From the NCBI GenBank assembly GCA_949752745.1, contig OX457026.1, positions 76,488,275-76,552,274 of the forward strand: a DNA stretch of 64,000 nucleotides, in the 5' to 3' direction. The notes beneath the pieces are model-generated. The model made no database searches. It was not told the origin of the DNA and saw only the letters and a list, made by a program, of their open reading frames with translations. Shown here one piece after another: positions 1-11,534 of the stretch. This stretch comes from Protula sp. h YS-2021 (taxonomy: Eukaryota > Annelida > Polychaeta > Sabellida > Serpulidae). A program made the translations under genes and the position numbers. Numbering within the stretch: position 1 is the first letter of the stretch; every line of letters starts with the position of its first letter.

Positions 1-1287
1 GCTTATGAAAAGCTTATGAAAAGATTCGCGAAAGAGCATTACGGTATCATTTCATTCTATTTTAATTGCCTTTGGTATGCTTTTGAACCACAATAGTGAA
101 ATTTTCCGAAACCGCATTTGTTCAACCCTAGTAAAAATCGATACGTAAAATAACCAGCAACACTTGCTGCAAAGCAAAGGTTTTAGAACAAGACTTAATA
201 TAAAACCAGAATGGAAAAGAAATATCACTGTTTTCGCATAATAACAAAGTTTTTGTGTAATAATAAATGCTGGTTGTGTTTTCTTTGGTCGTCGCAATCT
301 CATAAAGTGCTTTTCAGTTTAAAGGACAGATGAATTTAGATGCCTTTATTTGATAGAAATTAAAAAAAAAAGCAATTAGTGTTAGTGCGATAATTACATC
401 TTTATGTTCCCAGGTGATTTTATCTGTTGAAGTTTTGCTATCGAGAAAAAAATAGAAGCAATGTTATTAGGTTGCTATGATTTTTAGACGGTCGTTTTAC
501 AAGTGTAAAAGAAATACTTACATTTTCGACGTAATTTGCTTCTGAATCCAAAAGTTTACTGGATACATTTGATCGGCCGCTTTCCATATCTACAAATATT
601 GTATATGAGTCATTCTTATTATAAGTAATGACAAAAGCTTTGGTCGTCAGTGTTTTTTCACAGTTTACGCGAACTTAAAAAAAATACTCATCACAAAAAC
701 CTGAAGTAAATTTTCAAGGCAAATTTTCAGGTCTCGCTGTTATCGATTTTACTTATTTTGAAACATCTTTAATGGAATGTATCACATTTTTACTTTCTGA
801 AACTTCCGTATGGATGCATTCAATTGAATTTAAAGGAGTCTGGTATAACACCACGTTACTGCACTATAGTACAACAGCCACAGAAACTGCCAGAGACAGA
901 ATGATTCACGAAGCTGCATCAGTCTTGGGTTCAAGGAAACGTTTCAACGTTAAGTTTTGGCTGGGAACCTATCATTCAAACGATAGTGAAAATTCGGTAA
1001 AATTTTCATTTCCAAGGTGATTAATGCTGAAAGTGGCAAGTAAATTATTTGAAAGCAAAAATATAATTTTTGAAAAGTTAAACCCTCTACATGAACCTTT
1101 ACACTTCTTTCAACCAGTCTATTCCAACGGTGCACATTTCCTCGCATCTCCTCCGGAACGGATAGATATAGAAAAACGAAACTTTTAGACAGTGGACTTT
1201 TAGATCCAGGTGAAATATTGTTTGACGCCATTTTTTAGATTTTTTTTGTTTCTTTAATATTTCTGATGCTGATTTTAACTTCGGTAT
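1..1287. other. AT-rich stretch without a recognised gene
   Basis: Short open frames occur on both strands but none has codon bias, splice-site support or similarity that I recognise. I see no clear repeat structure here. Confidence 0.5.
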
Positions 1288-1491
1288 CCCGACATAATGC
1301 CTCGCGACATGACACCTTGCGACATAACGCCTCGCGACATAACGCCTCGCGTCAAAACGCGTCAAAATGTAAAGTGCGACAGAGCGCCTGACTTTTTGAA
1401 GCAACAATAAAAACACTTAATTCGACTTTCTAAATCTGATTTCATTTAGCCATCTGACAGGGTGTCGCACAAACCACAGCATATATATATA

Positions 1492-1997
1492 ACTAGAAGC
1501 TCATTCCGCTAGCGAAATGTTAAACACTTGACAAAAATTAAAACGCAAAAATACTGGCTTCAATGGGTTATTTCTTGAATAATATATTGCAAACAACACA
1601 GCTTGAATACGTCTTATAAGCCGAGTAGTGTTTAGTTTCTGTTGACTTAAGGTTTTATTGACTGATCTAGCATACACAGTGAGAGCTCGCACAAAGCTCA
1701 CTGAGTAACTGTGTGTGATGTGGCTTAAATGCTACGCATTAACTTGCAAAAAATACACTTTTTCACATGGCGTTTTACCAAAGAAAACGAAATCAAAGAC
1801 GAAAATAAAAAGTGACATGCACATGTTCAGATCAAGCTCTTCATAAGTCCCAAGTTTCATGGTCGTAGGGCCCATAGTGTCAGAGAAGAAGAAGACACAA
1901 AAAATCGGAAAAAGTGTCAAGAAGAAAAAAAAAAGGACGAATTTTGCTCGCACAAATTCATATAACTCTTGCAAGCCAAAGGCTTGTCAAGTGTTAA
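1492..1997 (+). repeat. fold-back MITE, copy A
   Basis: Starts with ACTAGAAGCTCATT and the palindromic tip CCGCTAGCGAAATG, and ends with GGCTTGTCAAGTGTTAA. The sequence TTAAACACTTGACAA near the left end is matched in inverted form by TTGTCAAGTGTTAA at the right end. The ~510 bp body is shared almost base for base with copies at 7212, 23389 and 35714. It is nested inside the MULE remnant at 1288-2946, so it inserted later. It contains no gene; the reverse-strand open frame it carries is discussed in the findings. Confidence 0.85.
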
Positions 1998-2107
1998 TTA
2001 CACCAAATTTACGACTCAAGGTCTGTACACACGTGCACTATATTTACTATTCAACAGTTTAGTTTTTCGTGTTGCTAAACAGAGCTCTCACGGGTTGCAT
2101 CCAAAGC

Positions 2108-2700
2108 TATATCCAAACTCTTCAGCCTATTGCGCATCTCCTTCTTGATGTTCACGATTGATCGCTTTCCAACGTATGCTGTGACCAACACCGCGCAAAA
2201 ACTGAGCAATTGTCATTCGGCCATCAATGTGACCACGGCATATAGTACGCAGAGGCTGTTGAAGGTCTTTGTATTCTCGTCGAACTCTTTTTCTGGGTGA
2301 ATTTCCATTCGCATCCTGTGCTATCGTTGTACGTGCAGCACAATCCTCTTTCTTTAGTGCGCCGATCAGGGTGCCGATGGAAGGATGGGTGTATCCAGTT
2401 ATGAACGAAAACCGATTATCCCAGCCTTCAATCTGTTTGTTGGATCATGGCTCGTCCTGCAAAATAGCGAGGGGAACGTTCCAAAGATTAATAGGAAATC
2501 GTGGTGGGACTCCAAGCAGGCGTCCTACGGCTTCGCCGTTCTGATTGCCATTAACACGGCGGCGGAATGCCCCGGTGACGTATATTGAGGCAAAATATTC
2601 AACTAACGGCGCCTCCGGGGTATTTGCTCCAAGGTATTCCAAACCAGCCTGAACATCTTTCGGGGGGCAAAAACGCCAGTAGCTCGTCGGGCCTTCCACA
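2108..2700 (-). pseudogene. FLYWCH/MULE-type transposase, C-terminal fragment
   Basis: Reading leftward, the minus strand encodes RFPINLWNV, then (after a frame slip or stop near 2445) NKQIEGWDNRF, THPSIGTLIGALKKE, REYKDLQQPLRTI and FLRGVGHSIR, ending in a stop near 2112. The order W-N-V, then E-G-W-x-N, then H-P, then K-E, then YRDL..RI..LRG is the C-terminal signature of Mutator-like transposases that carry a FLYWCH finger in animals. The catalytic core and finger are missing and the frame is broken, so this is a dead copy. It lies inside the inverted repeats at 1288-1392 and 2820-2946. Confidence 0.65.
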
Positions 2701-3106
2701 AAAATGCGTGAATTCGTCGTCGTCGCGATACTGCTGTACCAAATCGAGATTCACAAGCCTTTATACTTTAAGAACGACTGGGAATTAGTGTTATCTGCAT
2801 CTGTAGATTAAGCTGGAGAGTGCGAGTGAGGCGTTTTGTCGCACTTTACATTCTGAGGCGTTTTGTCACTGGGCCTTATGTCGCGAGGCGTTTTATCGCG
2901 AGGTATTATGTCGCGAGGTGTTATGAGGCGAGGCGTTTTGTCGGGGATTCTTCTACTGCATTTGGTATAGAAAAAAAATTAAGTTATAAGGAACTTTGGA
3001 TAAATGCCCCAGCAAGTTTTTAATACCATGCCCCTGCCCACCTTGCTGTAATTCACAGTGCCACAATTGAAGTCCACTGTTTAACACGACTATAAAGAAA
3101 GGGGTG

Positions 3107-3192
3107 TAGGTCGTTTGCTCACAAGTCATTTGCTCATGGGTCGTTTGCTCACTGGCTTAATAAAAGAAAACGGTCGTTTGCTCACCAACTAA
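3107..3192. repeat. GGTCGTTTGCTCA tandem motif
   Basis: The 13-mer GGTCGTTTGCTCA and close variants occur four times between 3110 and 3190. The arrangement resembles the subterminal repeats of the MULE-like elements nearby, but I found no matching inverted copy, so its parent element is uncertain. Confidence 0.6.
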
Positions 3193-3321
3193 ATTTTACT
3201 GCTCTTGATTTATGCAATTTACAAAAATGAATTTCTCTTCTGAAAACATTTATTTCACAATAGTTTGCTTATCCATAATATATATCAATTTCAAATACAT
3301 CACTCAGTATTTCAAAGCTTA

Positions 3322-4005
3322 ACTAGAACCTCATTTCGCCAGCGAAATGTTAAACACTTGACAAAAGTTAAAACCCAAGAATACTTCCTTCAGTGGGTTA
3401 CTTCTTGAATAATATATTGCAAACACAGCTTGAATACGTCTTATAAGCCGAGTAGTGTTTGGTTTTTGTTGGCTTAAGGTTTTATTGAATGAGCAGGCAT
3501 ACGCCGTGTTATCTATTTACGCAGTGAGAGCTCGCACAAAACTCAGCAACTGTGATCTGTGATGTACGTTAAATGCACTGCATTTATTTGCAAAATACAC
3601 TCTTTTCACATGGCGTTTAAACAAAGAAAACGAAATCGAAGACGAAAATGAAACGTGACATGCACACGTTCAGATCAAGCTCTTCATAAGTCCAAAGTTT
3701 CATGGTCCTAGGGCCCATAGTGTCAGAGAAGAAGAAGACACAAAAAGTCGGAAAAACTGCCAAGAAGAAAAAAAGGACGAACGGCTGCTCGCAAAAATTC
3801 ATATAACTCTTGCAAGCCAAAGGCTTGTCAAGTGTTAATTACTCTGTGATAAGACTAAGCTTAATTCATTTAAAATGTGTATTGCAATTAAAAATTGCAA
3901 ATTCAAGCAATGTATTATTCAAGAAATAACCCATTGAAGGAAGTATTTTTGCGTTTTAATTTTTGTCAAATGTTAACATTTCGCTTGCGAAACAAAGTTC
4001 TAGTT
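3322..4005 (+). repeat. fold-back MITE, copy B with inverted 3' arm
   Basis: Positions 3322-3838 match the ~510 bp MITE body. After about 70 unrelated bases, 3907-4005 is the reverse complement of the element's own left end (CCATTGAAGGAAGTATTTTTG through the degenerate tip and TCTAGTT). Together with the copy at 23915-24577 this suggests that the complete form is about 680 bp with long inverted arms, and that the shorter copies lack the right arm. Confidence 0.75.
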
Positions 4006-4236
4006 CTTACAACTGTGATTAATTTGTAATTGCTAATTGCAAAGCGCTAGCTAAAAGAAATTAGGTTTGATACCATCACTGACCAGAGTTATTCTTGCAT
4101 CTATGTTTGACACTGCAATTGTTGATTGCAATAACGTGTGAAAATAATATATTCCGGAGTTACACGATGGGTTAATTTTGAGTATTCAATCTACTCTGGT
4201 GTCCGGAGTTAGTATAAAAATGGAGAAAAATGCTTC

Positions 4237-4890
4237 AGGTCATGATTCAAATTCGCAATGGAGATAATTACATAAAGCAAAGGGGAAAAAACTACTGTAC
4301 GACGGTTATTCGTACACGAAAACAGACGTCGGAAAGCGACAGATCGAGTGGATCTGCAAAAGCGCTACTCATAGAAATGAAAGGGGCCTTGCAAACATAA
4401 ATCGACATGCAGAATCCAACGCCGAAAAACGGCCATTGCCACGACAGAAATAAATACAAAACGACGGCACTCAAAGCAAACGTCAAAACCAAGGAAATGC
4501 TTCTCAAACAAGAGAAAATACCTCAAAATTGATAAATTCAAAACGGGCTGAAATTTGCATCACTGCCGCAACCTGCCTTCCCAGCGACTCTGCGCTTAAG
4601 CGCATGATCAACCAAAACGGGCCAAAAAGCACCTTAAGATAGAGGCGGAATGGGCCGAAATCTCTGACGAGCACTCTGAAAGGTTTATGTTACACGACAA
4701 TGGACCAGATGCCGACTCACGCCTGCTGGTGTTTGCTTCGCCCCAGGATCTCCAACTGTTGTCTTCCGCCGAAATTGGTTTATGGACGGAAATTTTGCTC
4801 TCACACCAGACGGACTTCTTCAGTTATACGTCATCCGTGCCCCCTTGGAACCACAGTTGTTTCTAAAGTGTATGCTTAATACAACGTAAA
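4237..4890 (+). pseudogene. FLYWCH/MULE-type transposase, N-terminal fragment
   Basis: The plus strand encodes KKLLYDGYSYTK, IEWICKSATHR and GLANINRHAE, the layout of a FLYWCH zinc finger, although one expected cysteine is replaced. Then come RAEICITAATCLPSDSALKR, LLVFASPQDLQLLSSAE and, in another frame, FMDGNFALTP and LQLYVIRAPL. The last two resemble the start of the MULE catalytic domain (FMDGTF, QLYVIRAPLG), whose first aspartate is catalytic. Stops and frameshifts at roughly 4270, 4450, 4640 and 4780 make this a pseudogene. It may belong to a different element from the minus-strand C-terminal fragment at 2108-2700. Confidence 0.65.
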
Positions 4891-5354
4891 AATGCCTGCC
4901 CCATACTAATATTGTGAAATGTGTTTTGGGAAAAATTTAAATGTTATAAAAATGTCATTATTCTTTATTTCGGACAGCGTGTTTAGACCGATCTCTTGCA
5001 TAATTGTTGCTTTATACATATGTTAATTTAATCCTGTTTTATAACCCTGTTTTGGGAAAAGTTAAATTACATTTCTATTGTTACGCCTAAGCCATTTATG
5101 CATCAAACATGTTAATTACTTCGATAAAAAGGGAATAGCCCCCGATACTTTTAAACATTTTCTTTTGATGCTGGAATTCTTTTGTCAACATAATTGTTTA
5201 TCCCCAGATGTTGCCATGCATAAATGTCACTAAATGTTTCTTTTAAATATAAGCTATTGTATGTCTGACCATTTTGCTTTGCATGTTTAAAAACGTTTGT
5301 TCTTTTATTCTATTGTTTAAATTTTGTATAAAATGTAAGACGTTCGCAGACCAA

Positions 5355-5480
5355 CGGTAGTTGATTCCAACTCGTCAGAAGTGCTAGTTGAATCCAACGC
5401 GTTAAAAGGGTTCTAGTTGATTCCAACTCGTTAAAAGTGGTTCGAGTAGTTGAATACAACACGTCGGGATAAGTTCAACG
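5355..5480 (+). repeat. degenerate GTTGAATCCAAC tandem repeat
   Basis: Four imperfect copies of (TAGTTGA)TTCCAAC(TCG)TTAAAAG lie at a spacing of about 30-40 bp. No gene is seen in the surrounding 4900-5880 stretch. Confidence 0.55.
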
Positions 5481-5889
5481 AATAGCTGAAAACAGCTAGT
5501 TAATCTGTTAATCTAATTAAATATCTGTTGAACTCAACGGACAGTAAAGTAGTAACAGATGAAATAAATTACTGATTAATAAAGTACGAGGAAACCTCGT
5601 AAAGTTCAACGAAGTTAAGCAAATAAATAAAATAATAATACACCAAAAAAAGTTCAATTTTCTATTTTATAATACTAAGAACTACTCCGTACGGTTTTGG
5701 ACAGAAGTGAAGAAGCCGGCCTTCTACCCGACCCAGGCACCGTAATACATAAATTTCGACAAAATGTACCGAAGTTCACTTTCGACAAAATGTCGATAAA
5801 CTGTCTATATACCGGACACGTCATTCTCTCCTTTTCTTGCCCCACTACGAGAAAGATATAAAAAAGACACCGTGATGGGTCAAAATGAG

Positions 5890-7960
5890 TCACAGTGTAA
5901 CCCTACATGCTGTTGTCACAAGTGTTGCCTGTGGGAAGCAAGCCGAGAGAGGACTCAACGCTGCTTCTTGCCTTGGCCGTTGCCATTACCACAGGCCTGA
6001 GCCTTGAAATAGCGACCATTCTACTTGGACTTGATCTTGCCTTGGGAAGAGGGCTCCTACAACAGATCGGCGAGTATTTCTCCGAAAGTACTGCCTCCAC
6101 TGCCACAAAAGATATAGATTACATTCCCGTAAGCTAGTTTTGCAGCAACGTTTAAAAATAATACTATATGAAAGAGTTGGGAGATAACCAGCAGCCTGTT
6201 TTAAGTATTTCTGACAGAGATAGCTTGTCTGGTGCGTGCGAGTAGAGGGGAATTGGCGGCTCTTCTGGCTCCGGACCCTCCCGTGAAAGGGTAGGGGATA
6301 GCCATCCTTGAACCAGAGGACTACTCTCTGCGATGCCTTCATTTCCTCCCAATCGTAACGGAACCTGTCTAGTCTTTTGACTACAAGAAACCAACTCTTC
6401 GATATTTTTTAGGACAGAAAAGTATCGCCTAAAGACGAGGCACTCGATAAAAAAGGCCGTTTTATAAGGAGGGAGAAAGCTCCAGCTGCTTGAAAATTGC
6501 GAGCTGTTCTGCTATGGTTAACAAGGTCTTGCCTGAAGCTGCATGGGTGACAGAGACCTCTTCGCTGGAGGAATGAAACCTCGCACTTGACTCGGGGTGG
6601 ATTGTGCCGTGCCCAGACGTATATCACTCACCAGTCCGGTCTAGGGCTCAGCGCTCCTCGCAGTCGGGGATGTCTCGCTTGGCAATCGTTTCTGAGAATG
6701 GCCGTATCAGACTCCCATATTCAAACGAAGTGGAGAGGTCACTTAGTTCAAAATAATTGAGCTGACTTTAGTCATGATATCTTTTATGATGTACTAGTCC
6801 ATGGCAATGGCTCATGCCTTGTTCCGTCTCCGATCGTTTCTCAGTCTGTTCTGATAAATAAATTTCCAGTTCCTGCGTGACAGACGTACGCACTTAACAC
6901 AAGTCCGGATTCTGTCACAGAGAAAGTATCCGCGGTCCTTCTCACAGACCAAGTGTGAGCTCACAGCCGAGGGAGGATGAGCACACTTGAACTTCACTTG
7001 GGATAGTGGCATAAATTCTGTTCCATCTGAATATTGCCACTTCTGTAGACAAAGAGGTACACTTCTCGGGACTGGATAGATGTCACCGTAGATAACACTC
7101 CCATCTACGAACCATGAACTTTTCAAGTGAAAAACCAAGCTTCTATCAGATCAAATCTCTCTAAAGTTAAGGTATTATAAAGTAGATCGTTATGCATTAA
7201 ATAAATCATAAACTAGAAGCTCATTCCGCTAGCGAAATGTTAAACACTTGACAAAATTAAAACGCAAAAATACTTCCTTCAATGGGTTATTTCTTGAATA
7301 ATATATTGCAAACAACACAGCTGGAATACGTCTTATAAGCCGAGAGGTGTTTGGTTGTTGTTGACTTAAAGTTTTATTGACTGATCAGGCATACGCCTTG
7401 TTATCTATTTACGCAGTGAGAGCTCGCACAAAGCTCACTGAGCAAATGTGTATTCTGTGCTGTCGTTAAATGCTACGCATTTATTGGCAAAAAATGCACT
7501 CTTTTCACATGGCGTTTTAACAAAGAAAACGAAATCAAAGACGAAAATAAAAAGTGGCGTGCACATGTTCAGATCAAGCTCTTCATAAGTCCCAAGTTTC
7601 ATGGTCGTAGGGCCCATAGTGTCAGAGAAGAAGAAGACACAAAAAATCGGAAAAAGTGTCAAGAAGAAAAAAAAGGACGAATTTTGCTCGCACAAATTCA
7701 TATAACCCTTGCAAGCCAAAGGCTTGTCAAGTGTTAAAGAAGCCAAATCGCACCTTTTCAGTTCTCTCCTGCGAAGCTCACACAAATAGTGTGTGCTTCA
7801 AAATCCACTCAGAACAGGGATGATTTGGGTGTGCCTTGTGACGTAGTAAACATGCGCCCCATGTCCTTTGATTGGCTGAATGGTGAGTGGCGTCTTGGGA
7901 AGAGGATCTGAGGCACGTCGGCGGGGTTGGGGGGAGGGCACGGCAACATATATGATCACA
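5890..7960 (-). mobile_element. degenerate retroelement-like region, copy 1
   Basis: The minus strand contains broken open frames. One (about 6270-6395) reads RLDRFRYDWEEMK and RVVLWFKDGYPLPF, which resembles the segment just before the reverse-transcriptase domain in DIRS-type retroelements. Another (6812-7138) encodes 108 residues of unknown type. Its upstream flank (about 7740-7930: AAATCGCACCTTTT, ATTGGCTG, GGTGAGT) also appears at 17540-17700, so two copies of one family are present. A MITE is inserted at 7212-7737. The DIRS-like assignment rests on a short motif and is tentative; that the two regions are related is better supported. Confidence 0.35.
7212..7737 (+). repeat. fold-back MITE, copy C
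   Basis: Full-length copy of the short form, from ACTAGAAGCTCATT to TTGTCAAGTGTTAA. It interrupts the degenerate element at 5890-7960; the related region near 17440-17540 has no such insertion, which gives an empty-site comparison. Confidence 0.85.
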
Positions 7961-8117
7961 AAAAAGACGTACAGTAAAGCCTATTCGTATTGACCATTTT
8001 CACACGTGACCACTTTTCACGTCTGTCCGCCCGTCTGTCAATGTTGGTTAAATGTTACTCCTCCTACAGTTTTCATTAGATCGCAATAAAGTTTATGCAT
8101 ACTTGGCCCACTGGAAC

Positions 8118-8812
8118 AGGACATTTGCCGGTAGGACAATTGCTGGTGGGACAATTACCGGTGGACATTTGCTGGTCTAGGACATTTGCCGGTCAAAGAC
8201 ATTTGCCTGTGGGACTTTTGCCGGTATTGTGACAATTTTAAGGTGCCAGAGCCGGACCAAGATTCGCCATTCCGACCTGGAATGTCTCTGCTAGAGCAGC
8301 AGAAGATCTCCCAGGCACAGATAACAACGAGGAGGGATGGCATCGCAAGATGATGTTTGCTGTGACCGCGCACCATCCAAACCTGTTGCGGTTTTTGCTG
8401 GTACTGCAGAAGGAGCAGAGCCTGAACAATGTGACCCTAGTCCAGATGTTAGCAGGACGTGTTGCCGCTCAACCCCGCCGAACCTACCACGACGTGTCAC
8501 AGCGCATTGCCATAGTCATTGAAGATTTCCGAAACCGGCACATCACGGATTATCTGCGTGGAATATCTGGACTTAAATCGTTAAAAGTGTAAAAAATAAA
8601 ATGTAAAAAAAAAAACAATGCAAAATAATTATTAAAAAAACAACACTGAATTATAGCAATCGAAATAAAAGTAACATTGTTATAAAAGAATTGAGAATAA
8701 ATGAATTACAAGTCATCCTACATTATTTTTCAAAATACTGGCAAAAGTCCCAATGGCAAATGTCCTAGACCGGCAAGTGTCCCACCGGCAATCGGCAATT
8801 GTCCCACCGGCA
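8118..8812 (+). mobile_element. internally deleted MULE with GACATTTGCCGGT inverted ends
   Basis: The left end (8118-8228) consists of repeated GGACATTTGCCGGT and GGACAATTGCCGGT units. The right end (8740-8812) is their reverse complement, including the shared ordered blocks TCTAGGACATTTGCC and GGGACTTTTGCC. About 510 bp separate the arms and are mostly the last coding segment of a transposase (8233-8592). I read this as a non-autonomous deletion derivative of a MULE-type element. Confidence 0.75.
8233..8592 (+). pseudogene. MULE/FLYWCH transposase, C-terminal fragment
   Basis: A plus-strand frame reads FAIPTWNVSARAAEDLPGT, EEGWHRKM, HHPNLLRFLLVLQKEQSL, GRVAAQPRRTYHDVSQRI and ITDYLRGISGLKSL before a stop at 8590-8592. 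W-N-V, E-G-W-H, H-P, KEQSL, YRDL-like and DYLRGI, in this order, form the conserved C-terminus of animal FLYWCH-type MULE transposases. The first part of the protein, including the finger and catalytic aspartates, is absent, so the copy cannot be active. It is bounded directly by the inverted repeats of its element. Confidence 0.75.
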
Positions 8813-8837
8813 AATGTCATAAACCCATGGCTCACTC

Positions 8838-8888
8838 AGGTGTGTGTGTGCGTGTATGTGTGTGTTTGTGCGTGTGTGTGTGTGTGTT
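8838..8888. repeat. imperfect GT microsatellite
   Basis: A run of GTGTGT with occasional C or A interruptions follows the right end of the MULE derivative. Confidence 0.9.
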
Positions 8889-8889
8889 T

Positions 8890-10555
8890 TTGGGGGTGGG
8901 GGCATGTTTATATTTTATTGGGCCATTCGGCAGTTTTCCCCAGTTTTGCATTAAGTCATTTTTTGAAACACAATGCCTGCGTTTTATTCGGCAAGGATAA
9001 TGTCTCGAAAATGTTTCGGAAATCAGAAAATGCTTCTTGGTTTTTCGATAATGTCTCGAAACATTTTCAAGTGTATCGAGCTTTACATTCAGATAATCTT
9101 CCCATAATCCTTTTCTGCGCACCTGCGTGCCATTATCGCCCGAAAGTGAAACAGTTTTGCTTTACTTACGTCGATTTAGAACTGACATACGACAACTTAC
9201 ATTAAAGCCAGTAGAAATACAACTATTGACAATAACAATTCGCAATTTGGATTGAGAGAAAAGCACCACCGCTCCCGGCAGCCATTTTTATTCTCCAAAC
9301 ATTATCTGAAGTGTTTTATTCGGACACTTTCGGAACATTATCTAGATTTTTTTTTCAGATGCGTCCAATAAAAATCGGTCAATTTCAATAAAATGACGTA
9401 ATTATGTGCACGTGATGCTGAGGAAAAAATTATAGGTTTGTACGTTTAGGGTGTATTTTATTTCACTTGCAGCATTTGCGTGGGAATTGTAAGCATCAAA
9501 TATTCGTTTTCTATTTTTGAAATCTCGAATAAATTTTTACTATATAATATTGAATTTAAGATATGTTTTAATAAAATGAACAGAGAATTTATCTGACTCG
9601 TGATCACAAAACATGACGTCAAATGGCCTACTACAAAACCTTTCACAAGTTTAATATTTTATAAATGTCATCGGTTAACGAGTCATGCCACATTGTCGTA
9701 TTCTTAACGGATGAAGGCATTTTCTCCACAGTAAAATGTCATATATTGCCATATATCATAGTCTTATAACCTAGAAATCATAAACGCACCATACGGTATT
9801 ATTGCATAAAATAAAATTCTCTTTCCGCTTGTTCAGATCTATAAAAAAAAACTTTTATGCTCGGCCCTTATATGCGGATGGTTGGTCATACAAATATCAG
9901 ATCTCATTATAGAAACATGATGCATCGGTGGGCTGAAATCACCAATAAAATCACAAATGTCTTACCTCGAGGCTCACTCACTCATCAAAAGCAACAAGAA
10001 TGGTTGCGCTACCGAGAGCGAGATGAAACTTAGCAATAGCAAAAAAAAAGTATAATAAAGAGAAAATCTTAAAAGGTACAAAAGGTGCTTGAATAGTTTT
10101 AGTTTTAAGATTCACCCCTTCAACATATTTTGAGGGTATGTGGTTATATGTGAGCTCACGAGATGCTTGTGCTTCATCCTAAAAACTGTCTAATTGATAA
10201 GTAAATGAACACCGATTTCATGGTAAAACCATAAATACGCGAGTGGCACATTAAAATGTAGATATTTAAACGTTTGGTAAAAGTCAATTTCATATCTTAA
10301 ATTATGATCAAACTTTAAAAGTCTGGCCCTTCTTTGAAAATCTAAAAAAGAGCTCTAAAACTATCACATTACTTTGAGACTGCTCTGATTTAAAAGAAAG
10401 GCCGAGTGAGAATTTACAGTAATGTATTTTTCATCAAGTCAAGAAATAATTGTAACAAGATATTATTAAGTCTGAAGGCCTCAGCTTGAGTACCCGATTG
10501 AGTTTCATAAAAATTCGCTCACATGCTTTTGTTCAATATGTTTTACGAGATGTCA
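8890..10555. other. intergenic stretch, no recognised gene
   Basis: AT-rich sequence. The motif AATGTCTCGAAAATGTTTCGG occurs in variants near 9000-9075 and related TTTCGGAACATTATCT near 9325, probably an eroded repeat. No frame here shows coding features. Confidence 0.5.
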
Positions 10556-10556
10556 A

Positions 10557-11040
10557 AGGCCTACACCTATGGAGGCCTTTAAAGTAGAATTTAAGAAGTT
10601 CAGTCCTGACCTTGAGAAGCAGCCAAACTTTAACCAGTTTGTTTTCATGCTTTGGCAAAATCAGATTCAAAAGAAGCATAAGATCTATAAGTTCGAATTT
10701 TTTGAAAGACAAAATTTTAAACGATGACCTTGAATAACCTCTCGAGGTCACTAACATCTTATCAGCCAGGAACATAGGAACATTTGTAAAATAAAGTTGT
10801 AAATAAAATTCAGCAAAATTCTTAAACAGGCTTTAGTGTAACTGTGTTCACAATTCGTACGAGACCACCATGACGTCAGTGTCCAGAATGACCTTAAATA
10901 TCCTGTCAAGGTCACTAATATCTAATCAGCTCGAAAAGCTAGCTATTCAAACAAATATTCCACCGAATTTCAGCGATATCTGTTTACATGCTTTCATGCT
11001 TTGCAAAATTGTGTTCACGAGATGCACAAGAACCATAGCT
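10557..11040. repeat. two diverged tandem copies carrying TGACCTT / AAGGTCA palindromes
   Basis: Positions around 10727-10765 (TGACCTTGAATAACC then GAGGTCACTAACATC) recur at 10888-10925 (TGACCTTAAATATCC then AAGGTCACTAATATC), and the flanking CATGCTTT..GCAAAAT is also repeated. Each copy holds opposed TGACCTT and AGGTCA half-sites. The same half-sites occur in the denser array at 26150-26810. Confidence 0.65.
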
Positions 11041-11407
11041 ATTGCCGGGTGTGCAACTCACAGACGAACGCAGCGACGGTCAAATCAAACCAATCATATA
11101 CTTTCTAGCATAGTCAGGTCGGTTCATGAAAAAGGGGACAGTCTCTTGAGTCTATTTCATGCGCGCGTTCAGCTAGCGCGTGCAATGCTTGCAAAGGTGA
11201 TAGAATCTGGCTCGGCCGGTCTTTAATCCTTTTGTTTCATTTTTTTCTCGAAAGAAAGCCCGGCCCGAAGGCGAAAAGATTCAAGATCGACATTTTCGAC
11301 TGCCTTTGAAAGATAATGTATAACACATGCACTATGGCGAATTGGCGAAGTATCCGTTCCAATTTTATCACTGGAGGTATCGGAAGAAAAACAACGGTTA
11401 CATTTCT

Positions 11408-11423
11408 TTGACGCAAGGTATAA

Positions 11424-11500
<77 letters not shown>

Positions 11501-11534
11501 ACTCTCTCTCTCTCTCTCTCTCTTGACGCAAGGT

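Larger units (their letters stand above)
1288..2946 (-). mobile_element. MULE-type DNA transposon remnant with terminal inverted repeats
   Basis: The left end (about 1288-1392) carries repeated CGACATAACGCCTCG-like units and ends in AATGTAAAGTGCGACA. The right end (about 2820-2946) carries the reverse complement: GAGGCGTTTTGTCGC units and TGTCGCACTTTACATT. These are subterminally repetitive inverted ends. Between them, on the minus strand, lies a transposase C-terminus (2108-2700) of the FLYWCH/MULE type, so I read the whole as one decayed element, oriented leftward. A MITE copy (1492-1997) has inserted between the transposase remnant and the left end. Element type is inferred from the transposase; the inverted repeats are seen directly. 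Confidence 0.65.

Noticed and set aside
8753..9205. 150-codon plus-strand frame
   Set aside because: Runs through the MULE end and the GT microsatellite (poly Val-Cys); no domain and no coding character after the repeat.
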